Origin: JBDKTK01 sp039680225
GTDB lineage: Bacteria > Desulfobacterota > Syntrophia > Syntrophales > UBA4778
DNA: 15,175 nt
Assembly (NCBI GenBank): GCA_039680225.1
Contig: JBDKTK010000155.1
Location: 1 to 15,175, forward strand
Reading direction: 5' to 3'
The notes beneath the pieces are model-generated. The model saw only the letters and a list, made by a program, of their open reading frames with translations, made no database searches and was not told where the DNA came from. The position numbers and the translations under genes are program-made. Below are positions 7,457 through 13,121 of the stretch, one piece after another (within the stretch, counting starts at the first letter, position 1; each line of letters begins with the position of its first letter).

Positions 7457-8401
7457 ATGAATTTGCACCGTCTGCTTGCCGCCATGCAGAACGGGGGGAC
7501 CTTGAGCAAAGAACAGTTCAAGGTCCTCTCGGACCTCCACCTGAAAAAGGTCTTTCCCCTGTACCTGGAACTGCGGGTGGCTTTCTACGCCGGGATCCTG
7601 TTCCTTGCCGCCGGGCTGGGGATGACCTTGAAGAGATACGCATCAGAGATCGCCGCGGACATTATCATCATAACCGCCCTCACGGCCGTCCTGACAGCCT
7701 CCCTGGCTTACTGTTTCGTTAAAGGCAAAGAATACACAAAGGGCGAATCGCCGGCCCCCGGGATGTTCTTCGATTATATCCTTTATCTGGCGTGCATAAT
7801 CTATTCCCTGGAAATCGCTTACATAGAAACCCGCTTTGCCGTGTTCGGCGATTTCTGGCGCCTGCATCTTCTGATCTCGTCCTTTCTGTTCTTCTTCCTT
7901 GCCTACCGCTTTGACAATCGCCTGGTGCTGTCATTCGCACTGTCGACACTGGCGGGATGGTTGGGATTTGAACTCCATTCCGCAAACTGGGTATGGGAGA
8001 GCATGCGTTTCACGGCAATCGGTTACGGCCTGGCGTGCCTCGCCGCAGGGGCGGCGCTTTATTCATACGGGATTAAGAGGCATTTCCTGGACATCTATCT
8101 GAACTTCGCCGCGCATTTTGTTTTGATCGCCCTTGTCTCCGGGGTCTTTGGCGAGGAATGGCGCATCTTGTATTTCATTGCCCTTTGCGCGGCCTGCGCT
8201 GCTGCGATCGTTTACGCGCAGAAAAACAGGAACTTTCTGTATCTTGTCTACGCGGTTATTTACGGGTACATCGGGCTGAGCAGCATTTTATTGAGAAACG
8301 TTACGGAAGCCTCATTCATATACATGTATGTGATCGCATCTTCAGCAGCCATAATCTGGTGGCTGTTTTCCATGTCAAAGAAATACCAGGAGCGGGCATG
8401 A
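7457..8401 (+). CDS. Polytopic membrane protein, DUF2157-like
   Basis: This 314-aa integral membrane protein has a short soluble N-terminal helix (LLAAMQNGGTLSKEQFKVLSDLH) followed by about ten hydrophobic segments. Examples are AFYAGILFLAAGLGM, DIIIITALTAVLTASLAYCF, YILYLACIIYSLEIAYI, LHLLISSFLFFFLAYR, and a last one near SFIYMYVIASSAAIIWWLF. The layout of an N-terminal 'G-x-Ls-x-eqf' helix and many TMs matches the DUF2157 type of inner-membrane protein, whose function is unknown. AGGGG at 7446-7450 sits 6 nt before the ATG. Its stop overlaps the start of the next gene (ATGA), so the two are translationally coupled and probably work together. The family call is moderate; membrane location is firm. 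Confidence 0.8.
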   Translation: MNLHRLLAAMQNGGTLSKEQFKVLSDLHLKKVFPLYLELRVAFYAGILFLAAGLGMTLKRYASEIAADIIIITALTAVLTASLAYCFVKGKEYTKGESPAPGMFFDYILYLACIIYSLEIAYIETRFAVFGDFWRLHLLISSFLFFFLAYRFDNRLVLSFALSTLAGWLGFELHSANWVWESMRFTAIGYGLACLAAGAALYSYGIKRHFLDIYLNFAAHFVLIALVSGVFGEEWRILYFIALCAACAAAIVYAQKNRNFLYLVYAVIYGYIGLSSILLRNVTEASFIYMYVIASSAAIIWWLFSMSKKYQERA

Positions 8402-9600
8402 GCCTGTACACCGAGGACCAGCAGGAAGCCGTTTATATCAGGGAGCAGGCAAAGCTCTGGCTGCGATCGGGACTGATCTCGGCGGAACAGGCGGAACATA
8501 TTTTCCGGAATGCCGATCCCCGGTTGAAGCAGACAAACATGTTTTTTCGGCTGATCTTTTTCCTCTTCACATACCTGGGCGTCGCAGCAGTCATGGGCTT
8601 GCTTTTTCTTGTGTTTGGGACTCTCAATCAAACAGGGTTGGGTATTGCTTTGATTTGTTTGGCTGTGCTCGCCTACGGCCTGGCCGAAAATTGTGTCAAA
8701 AGACATTCTCTCTACAGATACGGAATAGAGGAAGCCCTCAGCCTGATAGCCATGGCCATGTTCTGCTCCGGGACTGCCATGGTTTTTTCCCAATCCGGGA
8801 CAGCAGGCAAGCAAATGATTGTTTCTCTTACGGCAGCCGCATGCTCTTTCGCAGTGTATTACCGCCTCGGATTTCCGTATGCGGCGATTATAGGCACAGG
8901 CGCGCTCTGCTTTTTCGTTGTTGCCGCCCTGCCTTCTTTGACCCCCGATATGCTGAGGCTTGTCATGGCGCTGGTGCTTTCATCTTGCCTCGTCTTTTGT
9001 TTCCTGGCGGAGAAGATACTGGAAAAAGATTTTCAAAGGGACAGGAATGAAATAATCCAGGCCATTATCTGGGCTGCCGTGTATTTCACGATCAATCTGC
9101 AGACCGGCGATGTCTTTGAATATGCCATGTCCGGCAGTAGCGCAGCGGCGCACGACATAAATTACGGCCGGACCCTCCCTTTTGTGTACTGGGCTTCCTA
9201 TGCGCTCACATATCTTATTCCCGCCGCCATGCTTTACCTGGGAATAAAGCAGCGCAAGAGGTTCATACTGGACACCGCTCTCATCCTGTTCGTCGTCACC
9301 TTGATGACCAATAAAAGCTACCTGGGAATGGAACGTTATGTGTGGGACCCGGCCCTGTTGGGGATTGCAATGATCGGCGTTTCATATTTCACGTCCCGGT
9401 GGCTGTCGAAGGGCAGGGACGGGATGCGTTCCGGGTTCACGAACCGCAACATCCTGAAGCCGGAGACGTACGGGATAGACCTTGCCTCTCTGGGGGCGGC
9501 AATAATACCCGCGACGATCGATGCCGCTCCCGCAAAGAGCGAGGATGAGCCGTTTGCCGGAGGATCATCCGGCGGCGGAGGCGCCGACGCGGCTTTCTGA
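8398..9600 (+). CDS. Polytopic membrane protein, DUF2157-like, partner of the preceding gene
   Basis: This 400-aa protein begins with a soluble helix-turn-helix-like stretch (WLRSGLISAEQAEHIFRNADP) typical of DUF2157 N-termini. About ten TM segments follow, from FRLIFFLFTYLGVAAVMGLLF to LLGIAMIGVSYFTSRWL. The C-terminal tail is soluble, acidic and glycine-rich (AGGSSGGGGADAAF). ATG 8398 is chosen over any in-frame upstream start because AGGAGC (8388-8393) lies 4 nt before it, and because the ATGA overlap with the previous stop is a standard coupling arrangement. An open frame extends further upstream inside the previous gene, but that is overlap, not coding. Function is unknown. The sequence is intact, with base usage like its neighbour. 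Confidence 0.82.
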   Translation: MSLYTEDQQEAVYIREQAKLWLRSGLISAEQAEHIFRNADPRLKQTNMFFRLIFFLFTYLGVAAVMGLLFLVFGTLNQTGLGIALICLAVLAYGLAENCVKRHSLYRYGIEEALSLIAMAMFCSGTAMVFSQSGTAGKQMIVSLTAAACSFAVYYRLGFPYAAIIGTGALCFFVVAALPSLTPDMLRLVMALVLSSCLVFCFLAEKILEKDFQRDRNEIIQAIIWAAVYFTINLQTGDVFEYAMSGSSAAAHDINYGRTLPFVYWASYALTYLIPAAMLYLGIKQRKRFILDTALILFVVTLMTNKSYLGMERYVWDPALLGIAMIGVSYFTSRWLSKGRDGMRSGFTNRNILKPETYGIDLASLGAAIIPATIDAAPAKSEDEPFAGGSSGGGGADAAF

Positions 9601-9842
9601 TCCAATCCTTCATGTAAGATAAAAAAGACAACTCCATAAGCCGGCCTGAAAAGCTGAACAGCACCCATCAAAAAACAGTCAGCAAAAATCTTCTGATAAT
9701 ACTAAATAATATTTGACACAAAGGATAACTTCATTTAAAAGATTACGCCATAATAGCTATCAGTCCTACAATATATAGTTTTAATAGCGTAGGGCAATTG
9801 TGGTCTGCCCAGTTCTGAATAACGGGGTTAAAGGAGCATCTT
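9601..9842 (+). promoter_or_regulatory. AT-rich intergenic region with a TTGACA promoter
   Basis: There is no gene in this gap. TTGACA (9713-9718) with a 17-nt spacer to TAAAAG (9736-9741) is a plausible promoter reading into the accessory segment. A second AT-rich stretch, ATATATAG near 9770-9777, could supply another -10. No clear terminator for the membrane-protein pair was found. Confidence 0.4.
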
Positions 9843-9923
9843 ATGATTAGGAAAACACATTGGTTGAAACGGAATTTTGGTAGCCGCAAGCACATAATCT
9901 CCGTCACCGTCCGGTTCATCTAG
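9843..9923 (+). CDS. Possible 26-aa basic peptide
   Basis: A short open frame begins at ATG 9843 with a good AAGGAG (9831-9836) 6 nt upstream and ends at TAG 9921-9923. The peptide is strongly basic (starts MIRKTHWLKRNFGSRKH) with a hydrophobic end (IISVTVRF) and no recognised family. Its stop overlaps the region just before the RBS of the next fragment (GGGAGGGG, about 9923-9930), so it could be a leader peptide coupled to the downstream ORF, or a chance ORF. Only the RBS supports it. Confidence 0.3.
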   Translation: MIRKTHWLKRNFGSRKHIISVTVRFI

Positions 9924-9935
9924 GGAGGGGCATAC

Positions 9936-10115
9936 ATGGGATTTATACTTGAAGAGGCGCTAAGCAAGATCGGCACTGAAGGGTATACCGGCGTTGAAGG
10001 CCTGACGCGGCTTGTCCAGGAGACATCCGCCATCCCCACCGGCGCGACCGCTAACGCCCAGTCACTGTTTTATTCAGGCTCGGTTGACGGCGTGCAGCAA
10101 CGGCATATTTTGTGA
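9936..10115 (+). pseudogene. N-terminal leader fragment of a large type I-secreted (RTX-like) protein
   Basis: This is a 59-codon frame with an excellent RBS (GGGAGGGG, 5 nt before ATG 9936). The sequence (EEALSKIGTEGYTGVEGLTRL, then IPTGATANAQSLFYSGSVDG) looks like the start of very large secreted proteins that carry an 'LFYSG' segment near the N-terminus. That assignment is from memory and is not certain. After VDGV the frame ends quickly (QQRHIL, TGA), whereas such proteins continue for hundreds of residues, so this is probably a truncated relic cut near 10100. It precedes a gene block with an RTX-linker motif and a type I secretion operon, which fits a broken substrate gene. It could still be expressed as a small protein. 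Confidence 0.5.
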
Positions 10116-10138
10116 GTGAGACGTAAAAGGAGGTGAAA

Positions 10139-10621
10139 ATGGGGCAGTCTGAAAAAATAAATATAAATCGAATTCGAAAATGGCAGAAAAGGATAATGGT
10201 GATCTTAGGGATTATTATTGTTGGAATCAGTATCATTCATTTCAGCGATTCGAGAACAAAGGTTGAGAGGGACTTTGAGAAAGCCTTGGAGAAATTCGTC
10301 GAGTCAGGGGAAAAAAGAATCTTATTGAGATTCCTAACAGATTTTAAATGGGATAGGGTCTATGTCTTTGGACCTTATGGAGATGACGGTTCCTGGAAAG
10401 GAGAGCATCCCCTCACAGATGAGGGCCATTGGGGTCTGCAATTCATTGATATGAACAATAACTACATACCTATTCGCATCAGGAGAGGCCTATTGGATGA
10501 ACCACGTCAGTGTGGTTGTTTTCTAAAAGATGTGCAACTCGTTTATCACGGGGAAAGAGATCCGTATTCAGCGAATTCTAAAACAAAACCAGAATTTCTT
10601 GGTACTCGATGTAATGACTAA
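10139..10621 (+). CDS. Small membrane-anchored protein, candidate immunity or accessory factor
   Basis: This 160-aa protein has a basic N-terminus (NINRIRKWQKR), one TM helix (IMVILGIIIVGISIIHF, about residues 20-36), then a charged helix (VERDFEKALEKFVESGEKR) and a globular domain with WDRVYVFGPYG and a late CGC motif. ATG 10139 is preferred because AAAAGGAGG (10125-10133) ends 5 nt upstream; GTG 10133 lies inside the RBS. The topology suggests the domain faces the periplasm. The gene is visibly richer in A and T than the genes on either side, suggesting transfer. It sits between a secreted-protein leader fragment and a DUF6973-like protein. A membrane-bound immunity protein for that putative toxin is a reasonable but unproven reading. 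The family is not firmly recognised. Confidence 0.8.
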   Translation: MGQSEKININRIRKWQKRIMVILGIIIVGISIIHFSDSRTKVERDFEKALEKFVESGEKRILLRFLTDFKWDRVYVFGPYGDDGSWKGEHPLTDEGHWGLQFIDMNNNYIPIRIRRGLLDEPRQCGCFLKDVQLVYHGERDPYSANSKTKPEFLGTRCND

Positions 10622-10636
10622 TTATGTAATGACTAA
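10609..10636 (+). repeat. Tandem 15-bp duplication across a stop codon
   Basis: ATGTAATGACTAA occurs at 10609-10621 and again at 10624-10636, with a period of 15 bp. The first copy contains the last codons and TAA stop of the preceding gene; the second lies just after it. This looks like a local slippage duplication. Confidence 0.85.
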
Positions 10637-10655
10637 CTAAAGAGGGAAGAAGGGA

Positions 10656-11186
10656 ATGTTGTACTCATCCGCAATAAATTATTTGAAAGTTCTTCAAAAT
10701 GAATCGAAAGCTCTTTGTGATGGCTTTGGCATTCCTGTAACAGGAAATCCTTTTGGCCACAACGACGCACGGGACGCCTTCCGGCACGCCTACAGCAGCG
10801 CAGTTGTTGCTTATGAAAACAGTGCCTTAATCTCGCAAATTTTAGGCGATTTAAATGAACTAAAAGGTGAGATGGCTTTAAAGAAAAAGGATAGGCAATC
10901 CAATGAAGAACTAAACATGGATTTATGGAACAACCGCATCGGCAGAGAAATCGGTCAGAATGCCACGAGCAGAGAAGAAATCGCGCAAAAGGTATATGAA
11001 GCTCTGCAGAATGGTTCGCTTATCACTAGCCTTTCTGATACCCGAGACTGGGGAGGCTTGACCTATGGAGCACCACTTAACTCATTGACTCCGATAGGAA
11101 CCGCGGAAGCTGCCTTTGCCGCTGCTGCTGTCGCTCAGCGTCGCGATCCTCTCGTAGTAGACCTAGATGGGGACGCATGGACCTGA
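10656..11186 (+). CDS. DUF6973-like protein ending in a truncated RTX-linker; probable effector fragment of a type I-secreted toxin
   Basis: This is a 176-aa open frame. Residues about 34-97 show GHNDARDAFRHAYSSAV (34-50) and NMDLWNNRIGREIG (87-100). This matches the 'DAFRHAY...MDLxNNxxGR' pattern I associate with the DUF6973 domain found in secreted and phage proteins; its activity is unknown. The C-terminus (TPIGTAEAAFAAAAVAQ, then RRDPLVVDLDGD, 162-173) is the linker that, in RTX-type exported proteins, precedes calcium-binding repeats (DPLVLDLDGDGIET). Here it ends after three more residues (AWT) at TGA, so the repeats and secretion signal are gone. The start has only a modest AGGG site, with an in-frame stop at 10638-10640, so no longer N-terminus exists in this frame. 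It probably is a rearranged piece of a larger toxin. Whether the piece is functional is unknown. Confidence 0.65.
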   Translation: MLYSSAINYLKVLQNESKALCDGFGIPVTGNPFGHNDARDAFRHAYSSAVVAYENSALISQILGDLNELKGEMALKKKDRQSNEELNMDLWNNRIGREIGQNATSREEIAQKVYEALQNGSLITSLSDTRDWGGLTYGAPLNSLTPIGTAEAAFAAAAVAQRRDPLVVDLDGDAWT

Positions 11187-11260
11187 TGACGAAGTTCAAC
11201 GCCATGCACGATAATGCCCAGTACTGGACCGAACTGGCTTCGCACTGGAAACAGGCATAA
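11177..11260 (+). pseudogene. Short C-terminal coding remnant
   Basis: In another frame, overlapping the end of the previous gene, a 27-codon stretch reads MDLMTKFNAMHDNAQYWTEL through SHWKQA to TAA 11258-11260. It is followed within 15 nt by a perfect hairpin. Its protein-like composition and the terminator-like hairpin suggest it is the tail of an older gene, joined out of frame at about 11172-11180 by a deletion. There is no RBS of its own and no family match. Confidence 0.35.
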
Positions 11261-11274
11261 ATCAACAATAACAG

Positions 11275-11302
11275 TCCAGGGGAGAATCAAAGCTCCCCTG
11301 GA
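11275..11302 (+). terminator. Perfect 10-bp hairpin, terminator-like
   Basis: TCCAGGGGAG (11275-11284) and CTCCCCTGGA (11293-11302) are exact reverse complements with an 8-nt loop. The stem is GC-rich. The following bases (TAAATC) are only weakly U-like, so intrinsic termination is likely but not certain. It closes the coding remnant ending at 11260. Confidence 0.6.
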
Positions 11303-11516
11303 TAAATCCCCACCTTATTTTGGCAAAACATTAATTTTGAAAAACCCAACCTTTACTCCCTTTGACTGGGGTAATCCCAAATGGATTGATCATTTACCTT
11401 AGAATGCATTCCTTCAAGACCCCCTCTTAGGCGACAAATTACGCAGAGATCAATTCCGCTTACAGATGCTAAAAATAATGACAAAAGCCGACACTGATCC
11501 AAGTGTGGGAAAGTGA
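11303..11516 (+). pseudogene. Coding remnant interrupted by an in-frame TAG
   Basis: One frame reads as plausible protein from about 11309 (PPYFGKTLILKNPTFTPFDW, GNPKWIDHLP) to TAG 11400-11402, and then on through NAFLQDPLLGDKLRRDQFRL and MLKIMTKADTDPSVGK to TGA 11514-11516. The TAG could have come from CAG (Gln) by one change. There is no start codon with RBS and no family recognised. It may be the remains of a toxin tail or of an immunity gene belonging to the neighbouring cassette. From 11517 to 11783 there is no gene. Confidence 0.4.
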
Positions 11517-11623
11517 AAATATATACAATAAATATAGTTATATGCGATTAATCATCGATTAAGAATTAATGATTTAAAAGTCATTGTTCTGTAGGTTAAA
11601 TGCGAAAATGTATGATTTATAGT

Positions 11624-11652
11624 TTGACAAGGCATCTCAAATAAAATATGAA
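11624..11652 (+). promoter_or_regulatory. Promoter of the type I secretion operon
   Basis: A perfect TTGACA (11624-11629), a 17-nt spacer and TATGAA (11647-11652) lie about 130 nt upstream of the TolC-like gene in an otherwise non-coding AT-rich stretch. The long leader after it holds the inverted repeat at 11668-11690. Confidence 0.55.
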
Positions 11653-11667
11653 GTGCCCAACTCTAAA

Positions 11668-11690
11668 ATTCTTACAATTAATGTAAGAAT
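11668..11690. promoter_or_regulatory. 23-bp inverted repeat downstream of the secretion-operon promoter
   Basis: ATTCTTACA (11668-11676), a 5-nt centre and TGTAAGAAT (11682-11690) form perfect 9-bp arms. Placed 15 nt after the -10 box, it is well sited for a dimeric repressor; a weak RNA hairpin is the alternative. No regulator family is identified. Confidence 0.5.
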
Positions 11691-11783
11691 ATACCGATAT
11701 TATAAAAATATGGGTCGGGTTGCTGTTTCAGTCCAGCGAATCGGTCAATTGGTTTTCGGACCACGAAAATAGAAAGGTCAAAA

Positions 11784-13121
11784 GTGATAAGGTTTATTTT
11801 AATTATATTCTTGTTTGTCTTTCATTGCGCATCTGCATTTGCCGACAGCATTACCTACGAAACCGCGGTTAAGGATGCCCTGAAGAATTCCGCCAAGGTA
11901 AAAATGAAGGCGGAAGAGATCGGCATCGCCCACGCCTACTTCAAGGAAAACCAGGGCGGGCTTTATCCCCAGATATCCGCGAACACCCGGATGGAAAAAT
12001 ATCAGAACCTTTACAATACCGAAAACATAACAATCTCCGGTGAGGTGGTCGCCGGGGAACAGACCGCCTGGCGCAACTCGGCTTATCTGTCCGGACAATA
12101 CTATTTGTCCAACTGGTACAAAAAGAGACTGGAAGTGAATTATTATGAAAAGCTTCGGGATGTCCGGACCTACGATTGCATCTCCGAGGAAAAGAAACTC
12201 ATCCAGGAATTGACGGATATCTACAATTCTCTTGCCCAGGAAAACTTAAAGCTGAAATACGGATTGGAGATCCTGGCCAGACTCAAAGACATCCATTTCC
12301 TGAAACAGAAAGGGTTTGAGGGCGGCATCTTCCCTTATGAGGATGTGCTCAAGGCCGAAGCGGAATGGGTCGGCATGGACAGGGAACTGGCGGGCGTTGA
12401 GAAGGCATTCAGGGAAAACCTGGAGAAGCTCAAGGCATATACCGGCGTCGCGTACGATTCCCGGGCGGATGTGAAAACCATAATCGCCGACGGGAATTTG
12501 GTTATCTCAGAAAAGTCCCCAATTGAAAAGACACCCGAATACATTGCCAGGTTCAAGGAACTCGACGCCCTGAAATCAAAACAGAAGGCCGCTGCCAACA
12601 ATTATCTGCCCGATATCCAGCTGTACGGACGCTACGAGCTGTTCGGCCAGGATGCGGACCATTTCGACAGGGCGGTAAAGGACGTCCGGCAAACGGACTA
12701 TGTCGCGGGCATTTTTCTGACGCTTCCTCTCTTTGACGGAGGCACAAAAAAATGGGAACGCGCCAGGAGCAGGCTGGAACTAAAGAGGCAGGAAGAAAAT
12801 CTCAAGGCGGTCGCGCAGGATAAAGGCAAAGACATCGCCGCCCTGAATACGGGTTATGCGGAACTCAAAAAAGCGCTGACGCATTACCGGAAATTGCAGG
12901 AGCAGAGCGCCAGGATGCTCGAGATAACGAAGAAGGCTCATACGCTGGGGGACCGCAGCCTCATTGATATAGCTACGATGGAGAAAGAGGCTTTGGGGAT
13001 CGACCGCGACCTGAAACTGGCCGAATTGTCGACCGCCATTTACGAAAAACGGATCTTGCTGGAAACCGATTACGAAAATTTCATGAAGGATTATAATGGA
13101 AACCGGACTTGTAAGTATTGA
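11784..13121 (+). CDS. TolC-like outer-membrane channel of a type I secretion system
   Basis: This 445-aa protein has a signal peptide (MIRFILIIFLFVFHCASAFA, cut before DS) and the two-fold outer-membrane efflux protein layout. Each half has a helix-rich part with a beta segment: YPQISANTRMEKYQN near residues 60-75, and YLPDIQLYGRYELFGQ followed by GIFLTLPLFDGGTKKWERA near 273-325. Length is normal for the family. In type I secretion it forms the trimeric outer-membrane duct that docks with the periplasmic adaptor and the ABC transporter. GTG 11784 is chosen: AAAGG (11773-11777) lies 6 nt upstream and this start gives a complete signal peptide. The ABC transporter gene overlaps its last 26 nt, showing one operon. 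It is intact, with GC-richer codons than the accessory genes before it. Confidence 0.9.
   Translation: MIRFILIIFLFVFHCASAFADSITYETAVKDALKNSAKVKMKAEEIGIAHAYFKENQGGLYPQISANTRMEKYQNLYNTENITISGEVVAGEQTAWRNSAYLSGQYYLSNWYKKRLEVNYYEKLRDVRTYDCISEEKKLIQELTDIYNSLAQENLKLKYGLEILARLKDIHFLKQKGFEGGIFPYEDVLKAEAEWVGMDRELAGVEKAFRENLEKLKAYTGVAYDSRADVKTIIADGNLVISEKSPIEKTPEYIARFKELDALKSKQKAAANNYLPDIQLYGRYELFGQDADHFDRAVKDVRQTDYVAGIFLTLPLFDGGTKKWERARSRLELKRQEENLKAVAQDKGKDIAALNTGYAELKKALTHYRKLQEQSARMLEITKKAHTLGDRSLIDIATMEKEALGIDRDLKLAELSTAIYEKRILLETDYENFMKDYNGNRTCKY

Noticed and set aside
11548..11562. TTAATC-ATC-GATTAA inverted repeat in the AT-rich gap
   Set aside because: Short arms in a very AT-rich stretch; expected by chance.
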